Shown here one piece after another: positions 1 through 8,157 of a stretch of 40,710 nt of DNA (positions are counted from its first letter, which is position 1; every line of letters starts with the position of its first letter). A model generated the notes under the pieces. It saw nothing but the letters and a program-made list of their open reading frames with translations. It ran no database searches and was not told the origin of the DNA. This stretch comes from Corynebacterium sp. (GTDB lineage: Bacteria; Actinomycetota; Actinomycetes; Mycobacteriales; Mycobacteriaceae), in assembly GCF_030538285.1 (NCBI RefSeq), contig NZ_JAUNUG010000025.1, positions 1-40,710 of the forward strand, read 5' to 3'. The position numbers and the translations under genes were made by a program.

Positions 1-41
1 CGAGCGCCCCAGAACGACACACCGTCGCACTGGGGCGCTCG
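1..41. terminator. Perfect 11-bp inverted repeat, probable terminator of an upstream gene
   Basis: Bases 1-11 (CGAGCGCCCCA) are exactly complementary to 31-41 (TGGGGCGCTCG), with a 19-base loop. The position at the end of an unseen upstream unit and the GC-rich stem suggest a transcription terminator. No T-run follows on the + strand, so an intrinsic terminator is likely but not certain. The gene it would terminate lies outside the window. Confidence 0.5.
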
Positions 42-331
42 CATTCCCGATTCCAGACATTGCCCGATCGAAGTCCTGGCAGCATCTTAGAATCGCCGAC
101 TACTGGCACCTGTCAATGCAGGTATTGTCCGGTTACTTCACCAGCTGTCGAAGATGTCGTAGTGCAATTGGGGATAGGGATTGTATCCTGCTAGTGACTT
201 TTTCCTTGTCTGTTCCCGAAGGTAGTTACTTGAGCGATTTGCGCCGTACCACGCCCGCAAGTCGCCCCACCTCGCAGTTCCTTTTTAGCCTCGGATTGTT
301 CTTATTGCCTCCGATGGTGGAAAATGGCTTC
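42..331. other. Leader region before the first gene, no supported gene
   Basis: These 290 bases are visibly less GC-rich than the genes that follow. An open frame runs through from position 116 into the first gene, but the translated extension has no recognisable domain, and a far better start with a purine-rich upstream stretch lies at 332. I treat the stretch as promoter plus untranslated leader. I could not assign -10/-35 boxes with confidence. Confidence 0.4.
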
Positions 332-1255
332 ATGTCTGATCGCCCGAACCGTGACCACCAGAACAATCCCCGTGGGGGCCGCCCGCAGCGCGGCGGCCCG
401 CGCCGCCGTGATGAGCGGGGAGGGGGACGCGACGGTGAGTGGCGCGATCGTCGAGAAGCAGGCAACCGGGAGGAGCGACGGGGACGTCCGGGAGGGGAGC
501 GTCGACACGCACAGCGCGCCGGCGCCGAGCGGTCCTCCCACAACCGTTCCGCCCCGCAACGCTCGGGCTTCCGCGAGGAACGCCTCAACAAGCGGATGAC
601 GGAACCGGACCTGCCGGATGACATTGACATCCACGATCTGGATCCGCTGGTGCTCCAGGACCTGAAGGTCCTGAGCAAGGACAACGCTGACGCGGTGGCC
701 AAGCATATGTTTATGGCGGCCACGCTGATGGAAGATGATCCGAAGTTGGCGCTGCGTCACGCTCGCGCTGCGAAGGATCGGGCGGGCCGCGTGGCTGTCG
801 CCCGTGAAACCAACGGCATCGCCGCCTACCGTGCCGGTGAGTGGCGTGAGGCTCTGTCCGAGTTGCGGGCCGCCCGCCGTATGTCCGGGGGACCCGGCTT
901 CATGGCCGTCATGGCGGACTGTGAGCGTGGCCTCGGCCGCCCGGAGAAGGCCGTGGAGATGGGGCGCTCCGAGGAGGCCCGTCAGCTGGATCGCGAGGGA
1001 GCGGTGGAGCTGGGTATCGTCATCGCCGGTGCGCGGCTGGATATGAACCAGCCCGAGAGCGCTGTGGTGACTCTGCAGCGTCTCAACCCTGATCTTTCCT
1101 CTTCTGGCAGCATCAACGCCCGCCTGTCCTACGCCTACGCCGATGCGCTGGCCGCGGCGGGCCGGGTCGATGAGGCGAAGGAGTGGTTCGCTCACGCGGA
1201 CAAGATCGACGAGGAGGACCTGCTCGACGCCGCCGAGCGTCTGCAGGCGCTGTAA
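332..1255 (+). CDS. TPR-like protein with basic RGG-rich disordered N-terminus
   Basis: The start ATG at 332 (MSDRPNRDHQ) follows a GGTGGAAA stretch; 314 and 116 are possible in-frame alternatives. The product is 307 residues. Residues 1 to about 90 are almost wholly Arg, Gly, Glu, Asp and Gln, with RGG-type pairs, and are surely disordered. From about residue 110 the chain becomes an alanine-rich helical repeat (AKHMFMAATLMEDDPKLALRHARAAKDRAGR and similar units) of tetratricopeptide type. By position it is the counterpart of M. tuberculosis Rv1691, upstream of the HAD phosphatase. The family's function is not known to me. The charged tail suggests nucleic-acid or ribosome contact, which is inference. 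It is probably co-transcribed with the next gene, 11 bases downstream. Confidence 0.8.
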   Translation: MSDRPNRDHQNNPRGGRPQRGGPRRRDERGGGRDGEWRDRREAGNREERRGRPGGERRHAQRAGAERSSHNRSAPQRSGFREERLNKRMTEPDLPDDIDIHDLDPLVLQDLKVLSKDNADAVAKHMFMAATLMEDDPKLALRHARAAKDRAGRVAVARETNGIAAYRAGEWREALSELRAARRMSGGPGFMAVMADCERGLGRPEKAVEMGRSEEARQLDREGAVELGIVIAGARLDMNQPESAVVTLQRLNPDLSSSGSINARLSYAYADALAAAGRVDEAKEWFAHADKIDEEDLLDAAERLQAL

Positions 1256-1266
1256 GCTTGGGCACC

Positions 1267-2250
1267 ATGAGTCTTCTGCGCGCCCACGATGCCCTGCTCT
1301 TAGATCTCGACGGCACCGTCTGGGAAGGGGGACGCGCCATTGACGGCGCGGTGGACACCATCACTGCCGCCGGACTGCCGGCCGTCTACATCACCAACAA
1401 CGCCATGCGTGCCCCGCAGGTCGTCGCCGAGAAGCTGCAGGCGATTGGTCTCAACGCCAGCGACACTGATGTGGTCACCGCCGCTCAGGCCGCCATCGAC
1501 CTGGCTGCGGAGCACCTGCAGCCGGGCGACCCGGTCTACGTGGTGGGTACTCCGTCCTTCAAGGAGCTGGCCAGCGCGGCTGGCTACCGTGTCGTCGATT
1601 CGGCGGACGAGCACCCCAAGGCGGTGCTGCAGGGCCTGGACCCGGAGGCGACCTGGGCGGTGCTCTCCGAGGCTGCTCTGGCCATTCGGGCTGGCTCCAC
1701 CTACGTTGCCTCCAATCTGGACACTACCCTCCCGGACCCGCGCGGTCTGCTCGTGGGCAATGGTTCCATGGTCGCGGCCGTGGTTTCTGCTACCGGAGTG
1801 ACCCCGCTCTCGGCCGGTAAGCCGCAGGGCGCGATGTTTGTCACCGCGGCGCAGCGGGTCGGCGCGCAGGCGCCTTTGACCGTCGGCGATCGCCTCGACA
1901 CCGACATCGAGGGCGCCAATGCCGCCGGCATGCCTTCCCTGCATGTTCTCACCGGTGTGTCCGGGCACATCGCCCTTCTGGAGGCCGTGAAGGAGCAGCG
2001 CCCGACATATATCGCCGAGGATATGCGCGCCCTCAACGAGGATCCCGCCACCTTGCGCCCCGGCGCCCAAGGCGGTTTCACCGCCCGTGTCGACGGCAAT
2101 GACATCCTGCTCGAGCGCGGTAACCCGGATTCCACCTCCATTCAGGCGCTGCGCACGGTGCTCGAGGTGGCGTGGTCGATGAAACGCCCCGCAGACCTTA
2201 TTCGCCCGATCAGTGAGGACGCCGCCCGCGTCGTCGCCCAATGGTGGTGA
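1267..2250 (+). CDS. HAD-IIA family phosphatase (NagD / p-nitrophenylphosphatase type)
   Basis: The product is a 327-residue cytoplasmic phosphatase of the haloacid dehalogenase superfamily. Motif I is LLLDLDGTVW near residues 9-18, with the nucleophilic Asp. Motif II is YITNNA (about 42-47), and motif IV is VGDRLDTDIEGANAAGM (about 205-221). The large cap between motifs II and III is typical of subclass IIA, which includes NagD and phosphoglycolate-phosphatase-like enzymes. The substrate cannot be read from sequence. ATG 1267 gives the usual family N-terminus; longer in-frame extensions overlap the preceding gene and have no homology-like features. It is the equivalent of Rv1692 and lies 11 bases after the TPR-like gene and 6 bases before the small gene at 2257. 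Confidence 0.9.
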   Translation: MSLLRAHDALLLDLDGTVWEGGRAIDGAVDTITAAGLPAVYITNNAMRAPQVVAEKLQAIGLNASDTDVVTAAQAAIDLAAEHLQPGDPVYVVGTPSFKELASAAGYRVVDSADEHPKAVLQGLDPEATWAVLSEAALAIRAGSTYVASNLDTTLPDPRGLLVGNGSMVAAVVSATGVTPLSAGKPQGAMFVTAAQRVGAQAPLTVGDRLDTDIEGANAAGMPSLHVLTGVSGHIALLEAVKEQRPTYIAEDMRALNEDPATLRPGAQGGFTARVDGNDILLERGNPDSTSIQALRTVLEVAWSMKRPADLIRPISEDAARVVAQWW

Positions 2251-2256
2251 CCTGCG

Positions 2257-2415
2257 GTGATCACCCCCGGCGATCTGGTGCGGGCGCGACCGGAGGACGT
2301 CGAGAAGCAATTGGCCGACATCCTCGCTGAAACCCCCGCAAGTCTGCCCGAGGAGGCGGATCAACTCACCCGCGCGCATTCCGTGCTGCAGCGCGCTCTC
2401 CAGGAGGGACACTGA
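2257..2415 (+). CDS. Small conserved protein between the HAD phosphatase and TlyA
   Basis: A GTG-started frame of 52 codons begins VITPGDLVRARPEDVEK and ends RALQEGH. Its TGA shares one base with the ATG of tlyA (TGATG), so the two are translationally coupled. The protein is acidic and helical with no transmembrane segment. Its position matches M. tuberculosis Rv1693, also a short protein between the HAD gene and tlyA, which is the main reason to call it real. Third-position GC bias continues unbroken from the neighbours. Function is unknown. Confidence 0.75.
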   Translation: MITPGDLVRARPEDVEKQLADILAETPASLPEEADQLTRAHSVLQRALQEGH

Positions 2416-3239
2416 TGGCGCCTTCGCGCAGGCGGCTGGACGCTGAGCTGGTCCGCCGCAAGATCGCCCGCTCCCGCGAACAGGCGGTGGACATGATCAA
2501 GGCAGGCCGGGTGCACGTCGGAGGGTTCCCGGCGCTCAAACCGGCCACGGTCGTCGAACCGGAGGTCTCCATCCGCGTCGAGGAGGCCGCCGAGGAGGAC
2601 TGGGCCTCGCGCGGGGCCCACAAGCTCTTGGGCGCGCTGGAGGCCTTCGAGCCGCAGGGCCTTGCCGTGGCCGGCAAGAAGGTCCTCGATGCCGGCGCCT
2701 CGACCGGCGGTTTCACGGACGTGCTGTTGCGCCGGGACGCCGCCGAGGTCGTCGCCGCCGACGTCGGCTACGGCCAGCTCATCTGGCGGCTGCAGAATGA
2801 TCCGCGCGTCCGCGTGCTCGACCGCACCAATGTCCGCACTATCACGCCCGAGCAGACCGGCGGCCTTTGCGACATGATGGTCGGCGACCTATCTTTCATT
2901 TCCCTGCGGCTGACCCTGCCCGCGATCGTCGATTGCCTGCGCGAGGGCGCTGATCTGCTGCCCATGGTCAAGCCGCAGTTCGAGGTGGGCAAGGACCGGC
3001 TCGGCTCGGGTGGGGTGGTGCGCAGTCCGCAGCTGCGGACTGAAGTTACCCGCGAGGTCGCCGAGTTCGCCGCCACCTTAGGCTTGAGTTGCCGCGGGGT
3101 GGTGGCCTCTCCGCTGCCGGGCCCGAGCGGGAACGTAGAATACTTTCTGTGGCTGATCAAGGACGGTGGCGCCAGCGCCCCGGATCCCGATCAGCTGGAG
3201 AACATGATCGTCGAGGCAGTGCAGGAGGGTCCGCAGTGA
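2415..3239 (+). CDS. tlyA: TlyA family rRNA (cytidine-2'-O)-methyltransferase
   Basis: The product has 274 residues. An S4 RNA-binding domain occupies residues 4-66, followed by the RGAHKL linker (66-71) characteristic of TlyA. A Rossmann methyltransferase domain follows, with the SAM motif LDAGASTGGF at 91-100, DLS at 158-160 and KPQFE at 186-190. In mycobacteria this family methylates 16S and 23S rRNA 2'-hydroxyls, which is needed for capreomycin sensitivity; that activity is inferred here from family membership. The start overlaps the stop of the upstream 52-codon gene by one base. The end overlaps nadK by four bases (GTGA). Confidence 0.95.
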   Translation: MAPSRRRLDAELVRRKIARSREQAVDMIKAGRVHVGGFPALKPATVVEPEVSIRVEEAAEEDWASRGAHKLLGALEAFEPQGLAVAGKKVLDAGASTGGFTDVLLRRDAAEVVAADVGYGQLIWRLQNDPRVRVLDRTNVRTITPEQTGGLCDMMVGDLSFISLRLTLPAIVDCLREGADLLPMVKPQFEVGKDRLGSGGVVRSPQLRTEVTREVAEFAATLGLSCRGVVASPLPGPSGNVEYFLWLIKDGGASAPDPDQLENMIVEAVQEGPQ

Positions 3240-4156
3240 CTGAGCAACGTGAGGTGCTGCTGGTCCCGCACACCGGGCGCAGTAAGAATCTTTCGGCCGC
3301 CGAGCGGACCGCCGAGCTTCTCGACGCCGCGGGCATCACCGTCCGCGTCCTCGTCCACCAGGATGGCCGCCCGCTGGAGGGCAGCGCGATCCTCTCGCCG
3401 CTGCAGCGCGTCACCCATACTGCCGACGCCGCGGAGGGCTGTGAGCTGGTGCTCGTCCTCGGTGGCGATGGTACTTTCCTGCGTGCCGCCGATCTGGCAC
3501 ATGCCGTCGACGTGCCGGTGCTCGGCATCAACCTGGGCCACGTCGGCTTCCTCGCCGAGTGGGAGGCCGAGTCCCTCGACGCCGCGATCCAGCGCGTCAT
3601 CGACCGCACCTACCGCGTCGAGGACCGCATGACCGTCGACGTCACGGTGTTGGACAATGACCTGGAGGTCATCGGCCGCGGCTGGGCGCTCAACGAGGTC
3701 AGCGTAGAGAACCTCAACCGCCGCGGCGTGCTGGATGCCATCCTCGAGGTCGACGGTCGGCCCGTCTCCTCCTTCGGATGCGACGGCGTACTCATCTCCA
3801 CTCCGACCGGGTCCACCGCCTACGCTTTCTCAGCGGGCGGGCCGGTGCTGTGGCCGGAGCTCGATGCCATCCTGGTGGTGCCGAATAACGCTCATGCCCT
3901 GTTTACCAAGCCGCTGGTGGTGTCACCGCATTCGACGGTCGCGGTGGAATCCAACCCCGATGCCTCCCCGGCGATGGCCGTCATGGATGGGTTCCGCCCC
4001 ATCCCCATGCCTCCCGGTTCGCGGGTCGAGGTGGTCCGCGGTGCCCGCCCGGTGCGCTGGGTGCGTCTGGATGACTCCACCTTCACCGACCGCCTGGTGA
4101 CCAAGCTGCGCCTGCCGGTCTCCGGGTGGCGCGGCCCGCGTACCCAGCAGAAATAG
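3236..4156 (+). CDS. nadK: NAD kinase
   Basis: This is an ATP/polyphosphate-dependent NAD kinase (also called ppnK) making NADP in the cytoplasm. GGDGT is at residues 76-80, followed by the family blocks LGHVGFLAEW and STPTGSTAYAFSAGGP. The GTG start at 3236 sits in a GTGA overlap with tlyA and gives 306 residues, a normal length. The longer in-frame frame from 3089 lies inside tlyA and is discarded. The tlyA-nadK-recN order is conserved across Corynebacteriales. Confidence 0.96.
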   Translation: MTEQREVLLVPHTGRSKNLSAAERTAELLDAAGITVRVLVHQDGRPLEGSAILSPLQRVTHTADAAEGCELVLVLGGDGTFLRAADLAHAVDVPVLGINLGHVGFLAEWEAESLDAAIQRVIDRTYRVEDRMTVDVTVLDNDLEVIGRGWALNEVSVENLNRRGVLDAILEVDGRPVSSFGCDGVLISTPTGSTAYAFSAGGPVLWPELDAILVVPNNAHALFTKPLVVSPHSTVAVESNPDASPAMAVMDGFRPIPMPPGSRVEVVRGARPVRWVRLDDSTFTDRLVTKLRLPVSGWRGPRTQQK

Positions 4157-4161
4157 GTTTC

Positions 4162-5886
4162 ATGCTCGCTGATATCGCCATCGAGAACCTCGGTGTCATC
4201 CCCTCGGCCTCCGCGGAACTGTCTGAGGGGTTGACCGTGCTCACCGGTGAGACCGGTGCCGGAAAGACCATGGTGGTCACCGGCCTGCGTCTGCTGGCCG
4301 GCGGGCGCGCCGACGCCTCCCGGGTGCGCTCCGGGGCGCAGCAGGCCGTCGTCGAGGGACGTTTTGTGACCTCCGCGCTGCCCACTGATACGGCCTCCCA
4401 GGTCGCCGAGCTTGTCGACGCCGCCGGCGGCACTCCCGATGAGAACGGCGAGTTTATCGCCTCCCGTACGGTCTCCGCGGCTGGGCGTTCCCGCGCGCAT
4501 CTGGGGGGACGCTCCGTCCCGGCGGCAACGCTCGCGGAATTCACGGCACCCCTGCTGACGATTCACGGCCAAAACGATCAGCTGCGCCTGCTCGCGCCCG
4601 AGCAGCAGCTGGCGGCACTAGACCGCTTTGACCCGGCCATCGCGCCGCTGTTGGACACCTACCGGCAGGCGTGGCGGGCCTGGCGCGATCTGGCCAAGGA
4701 CCTGCGCGCGCGTACCGAGTCCCGCCGCGAACTCGCCCAGGAGATCGACCGCCTGCAGTTCGCCCTCGATGAGATCGACGCGGTCGAACCAGAACCCGGC
4801 GAGGATGCGGAGCTACTCACCTCGATCCGTCGCCTTCAGGACGTGGACACACTCCGCGAAGAGGCCACCACCGCGCTGGCCGCCATCGACGGCCCGGAGG
4901 CCCTGGGTGGCTACGCGGAGGAGGACCCGGCCTCTACGTTGCTGGGCCGCGCTGAAGCCGCCCTCAGCGCTTCCGAGGACACCGACCTGCGCGAGCTGGG
5001 GGAGCGACTGGCCGCCATCACCAGCCAGCTCGGTGACATCGCCGCGGAGTTGGGCGGTTTCCTCTCCGATCTGCCCGCCGATCCCTCTCTGCTGGAGGAG
5101 TCGCTACAGCGCCAGCAACAGCTCAAAATGCTCACCCGCAAATATGCCCCGGACATCGACGGTGTGCTGGCCTGGCGCGACAAGGCCCGCAAGCGCCTCG
5201 CGCGGATCGACATCTCCTCCGAGGCCCTCGACGAGCTGAAGAAGCAGGTCGCCGCGGCCGAAAAGAAAATGAAGGCTGCTGCGAAGAAGCTCAGCGCCGC
5301 CCGCCGCACTGCGGCCGCGACCCTGGCCGAGCAGGTCACCGCCGAGCTGCAGGGTCTGGCCATGGCCAAAGCCCGGTTGGCAGTCGATGTCCGCAGCATT
5401 GAGCCGGGGCGGGAAGGTGCCGATGAGGTGGAACTCATGCTCGCCCCCAACTCGGGTACCGAACCACGCCCCCTGGCTTCCAGCGCTTCCGGTGGTGAGC
5501 TCTCTCGCGTCATGCTGGCGCTGGAGGTCATTCTCTCCGCTGGGACGCAGGGTGCGACGCTGGTCTTCGATGAAGTCGACGCCGGGGTGGGCGGGCGCGC
5601 TGCCGTGGAGATCGGGCGGCGCCTGGCTCGATTGGCTCTGGACAACCAGGTCATCGTCGTGACGCATCTGCCGCAGGTGGCGGCCTACGCTGACACACAC
5701 CTGCACGTCGCGAAGAATGTCGGCGACGACACGGTGACCTCGGGCGTGCTCACCTTGAGCCCGCAGGAACGCGTCGAGGAGCTGGCGCGGATGCTCGCCG
5801 GACTGGACGACACGGACACCGGTCGGGCGCATGCGGCCGAGCTGCTGGAACGGGCCGCGCAGGAACGGCGCGCCTTCACCACCTGA
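4162..5886 (+). CDS. recN: DNA repair ATPase RecN
   Basis: RecN is an SMC-like ATPase acting in double-strand break repair. Walker A GETGAGKT is at residues 29-36. A long, partly coiled-coil middle (about 160-400) has many Glu, Leu and Lys residues. The C-terminal signature SASGGELSRVML and Walker B region VFDEVDAGVGGRAA follow. The 574 residues from ATG 4162 match the family length; the upstream frame extension from 4126 overlaps nadK and is rejected. It starts 5 bases after nadK, so it shares that operon. Confidence 0.96.
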   Translation: MLADIAIENLGVIPSASAELSEGLTVLTGETGAGKTMVVTGLRLLAGGRADASRVRSGAQQAVVEGRFVTSALPTDTASQVAELVDAAGGTPDENGEFIASRTVSAAGRSRAHLGGRSVPAATLAEFTAPLLTIHGQNDQLRLLAPEQQLAALDRFDPAIAPLLDTYRQAWRAWRDLAKDLRARTESRRELAQEIDRLQFALDEIDAVEPEPGEDAELLTSIRRLQDVDTLREEATTALAAIDGPEALGGYAEEDPASTLLGRAEAALSASEDTDLRELGERLAAITSQLGDIAAELGGFLSDLPADPSLLEESLQRQQQLKMLTRKYAPDIDGVLAWRDKARKRLARIDISSEALDELKKQVAAAEKKMKAAAKKLSAARRTAAATLAEQVTAELQGLAMAKARLAVDVRSIEPGREGADEVELMLAPNSGTEPRPLASSASGGELSRVMLALEVILSAGTQGATLVFDEVDAGVGGRAAVEIGRRLARLALDNQVIVVTHLPQVAAYADTHLHVAKNVGDDTVTSGVLTLSPQERVEELARMLAGLDDTDTGRAHAAELLERAAQERRAFTT

Positions 5887-5912
5887 CGGGCCCCGGCCGT
5901 CACAATGGCCAC

Positions 5913-7097
5913 ATGAGTCTGTTCTCCCGCACCGCCGACCTGCCCGGTCTGCAGGGCGCCCTCCGCGACTGCACTGCCGGGGGCAAAGGCGCACGTCGCC
6001 TGCGCGCCGGTGACATCGCCGTGATTGATACTGCCGACATTTCGCGTCGCGAAGCACAGGCGCTTATCGACGCCCGCCCCGCCGCCGTCATCAACATGTC
6101 CCGCTTCTCCACCGGCGCGGTCCCGAACTTCGGCCCGCACATGCTGCTGGAATCCGAGGTCCTGCTCATCGAGGACACCGGCCCCGAACTCGGCGCCGCC
6201 CTCAAGGACGGCAAGAAGGCCCGTATTACCGACGACGGTGTCATCCACCTCGGGGAACGCAAGATCGGTGCGGGGCAGGTGGTTAGCGCTGCTGACGTGG
6301 AGGCCACCTTCGCTGATGCGCAGCAGTCGCTGGTCGACCACATGGAGGCGTTCTTCGGCAATACCATCCAGTTCATCCACTCCGAGGGGCCGCTGCTTAT
6401 CGACGGCCTCGGGATCCCCGACACCGGCGCCGAGATCGCGGGGCGTAAGGCGCTCGTCGTCAGCCCCGGGCCAGACCACCGCAATGAGGTGAAGCTGTTG
6501 CGCAACTTCATCCGCGAATACGACCCGGTCATCATCGGTGTCGACGCCGCCGCCGACACACTCCTGGAGTTGGGCTATAAGCCGGATCTCATCGTCGGCA
6601 ACCCGGCCGGCATCGGGGCGGACACCCTGCGCAGCGGCGCGCGCGTCGTCCTGCCCGCCGATCCCGACGGCCACGCCGCCGGCCTGGAGCGCATCCAGGA
6701 CCTCGGCGTCGGCGCGATGACTTTCCCGTCTGCCACGGATTCGGCCACCGACCTGGCGCTGCTGCTCGCCGACTTCCACGGCGCGCAGATCATCGTCAGC
6801 GCTGGCAGCCATTTCGACCTGGATGGCGTGTTCTCCAACGAACCCGAGGCCACCCCGACCGCGATGCTCACGCGGGCCAAGCTCGGCCGTCGCCTCGTCG
6901 ACGCCGGAGCCATCACCGATCTCTACACCGTGAGCTCCGGGAAGGGCCTGGCGTGGCTGTGGGCGATCCTCGGCATCCTGGTGGCGATCGCCGCCATCGT
7001 CCTCATCGTCGGGTTGACCGGCGGCGGCAGCTTCACCGATAACCTCATCAACACCTGGAACAGCATCGCGCTGACCTTCCAGGGCTGGTTCCAGTAG
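5913..7097 (+). CDS. steA: SteA-like cell-separation protein with C-terminal membrane helix
   Basis: The product has 394 residues, mostly cytoplasmic. The fold is related to thiamine pyrophosphokinase (DPVIIGVDAAADTLLELGYKPDLIVGN block near 207-233). A single hydrophobic helix at about 346-369 is followed by a short tail of about 25 residues. It corresponds to Rv1697 and to the C. glutamicum gene named steA, shown with steB to act in the RipC-FtsEX cell-separation pathway. The identity rests on position, length and topology. ATG 5913 is the first start after recN, 26 bases downstream, without an obvious Shine-Dalgarno sequence. SteB follows after 13 bases. Confidence 0.85.
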   Translation: MSLFSRTADLPGLQGALRDCTAGGKGARRLRAGDIAVIDTADISRREAQALIDARPAAVINMSRFSTGAVPNFGPHMLLESEVLLIEDTGPELGAALKDGKKARITDDGVIHLGERKIGAGQVVSAADVEATFADAQQSLVDHMEAFFGNTIQFIHSEGPLLIDGLGIPDTGAEIAGRKALVVSPGPDHRNEVKLLRNFIREYDPVIIGVDAAADTLLELGYKPDLIVGNPAGIGADTLRSGARVVLPADPDGHAAGLERIQDLGVGAMTFPSATDSATDLALLLADFHGAQIIVSAGSHFDLDGVFSNEPEATPTAMLTRAKLGRRLVDAGAITDLYTVSSGKGLAWLWAILGILVAIAAIVLIVGLTGGGSFTDNLINTWNSIALTFQGWFQ

Positions 7098-7110
7098 GGG
7101 AGTGACACAC

Positions 7111-8022
7111 ATGGCACGACGTAACTCTTCCGGACGGGCCGGCTGGCTCATCGGCGGCCTCGGCTTTGGCGTGGCCGCGGGTGTGGCCCTAGGCACGCTC
7201 GTCATCGCCCCGAACATGCCTGATGGCCCGGATTCCGCTCCGGCGGAGCCCGAAACCAATGAACGCGCCGAGATCGCGGAGGCGCAGGCGGCATCCGCTG
7301 ACAGTGTCATCGCGGAGCTGTCGAGCTCTGCCGTTGCTGACACCCTCGCAGATCGCCCCGTCCTGGTGATCCGCACCGCGGACGCCGTTGAGGAAGACGT
7401 GGCAGGCGTGCAGTCCCTGCTTGCCGACGCCGCCGCCATCGACGCTGGCACCATCACCTTGCACGAGTCCTTCCTGGGTGCCGAGGGCGCCGACCAGCTC
7501 AAATCCATCGTGGCGAACACCCTGCCCGCCGGCGCGCAGCTCTCCGAGGACCGCCTCGATCCCGGTGTCCACGCCGGGGAGGCGCTCGGCTCCGTGCTGC
7601 TGCTGAATGCGGAGAGCGGCGAGGAGCAGGCCACCTCCGAGGAGCGCGGTCTGCTGCTGCGTGCGCTGCGGGAGGCCGAGCTTCTCGACTACGAGGACGG
7701 CACGATCCTCCCCGCCCAGGTCATCGTGGTGGTCACCGGCGACGCTTCCGAAGGCTTGTCCTCGCGCACCCTGGCTGATTTCGTCGAGGCCCTCGATGGC
7801 CGCGGCAACGGCACGGTCCTCGCCGGGCGCATCCACACCGCCGCCGACACCGGCGCGGTCGGTCTGCTGCGCGCGGGGGAGACGGGTGTGTCCACCGTCG
7901 ATTCCGTCGACCGGGCCGTAGGCCGCATGGCGACGGTCCTGGCAGTCCGCGAGCAGCTTGAGGGCGAGGTGGGGGCCTACGGCTCCGCCGAGTCCGCAGA
8001 GGCAGCCAGCCCGGCGCCCTAA
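7111..8022 (+). CDS. steB: SteB / MctB family envelope protein (annotated copper transporter)
   Basis: The product has 303 residues: a short basic N-terminus, one transmembrane helix at about 11-33, then a largely Ala/Glu/Asp-rich extracytoplasmic domain. This is the family of M. tuberculosis MctB (Rv1698, implicated in copper handling) and of C. glutamicum SteB, the partner of SteA. I see no metal-binding Cys/His/Met cluster, so the cell-separation role fits better here. ATG 7111 is chosen because AGGGGAG lies 8 bases upstream; GTG 7102 is an in-frame alternative adding three residues. The gene is last in the run from the TPR-like gene and is followed by a hairpin. Confidence 0.85.
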   Translation: MARRNSSGRAGWLIGGLGFGVAAGVALGTLVIAPNMPDGPDSAPAEPETNERAEIAEAQAASADSVIAELSSSAVADTLADRPVLVIRTADAVEEDVAGVQSLLADAAAIDAGTITLHESFLGAEGADQLKSIVANTLPAGAQLSEDRLDPGVHAGEALGSVLLLNAESGEEQATSEERGLLLRALREAELLDYEDGTILPAQVIVVVTGDASEGLSSRTLADFVEALDGRGNGTVLAGRIHTAADTGAVGLLRAGETGVSTVDSVDRAVGRMATVLAVREQLEGEVGAYGSAESAEAASPAP

Positions 8023-8038
8023 GCTATATCTCCTCATA

Positions 8039-8087
8039 GATAGGTCGAGTAGGCCGCCTGTCCGGGGCGGGGTCTACTCGACCTATC
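8039..8087. terminator. Long hairpin terminator after steB
   Basis: Bases 8039-8055 (GATAGGTCGAGTAGGCC) pair with 8071-8087 along 17 positions with a single G-U wobble, and GCC/GGC pairs continue inside. It ends the steA-steB unit and may work in both directions. No long T-run is present. The flanking ATAGATAGG word recurs at 8134-8142 in the pyrG promoter. Confidence 0.7.
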
Positions 8088-8117
8088 CATTGGGTGATAT
8101 GCCTGTGGCGGGCCAGT

Positions 8118-8147
8118 TGATTCCTATCTGTCGATAGATAGGATATT
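8118..8147 (+). promoter_or_regulatory. Candidate pyrG promoter with inverted repeat
   Basis: A possible -35 TTGATT (8118-8123) and -10 GATATT (8142-8147) are 18 bases apart; TAGGAT at 8139-8144 is an alternative -10. Either predicts a leader of only a few bases before ATG 8158. CCTATCT (8123-8129) and AGATAGG (8136-8142) form an inverted repeat inside the spacer, which could be an operator. Confidence 0.4.
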
Positions 8148-8157
8148 CTGGTGGTCC

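Noticed and set aside
5685-7634. 649-codon minus-strand frame across recN, steA and steB
   Set aside because: No domain or ribosome-binding site; it runs antisense through three well-supported genes.
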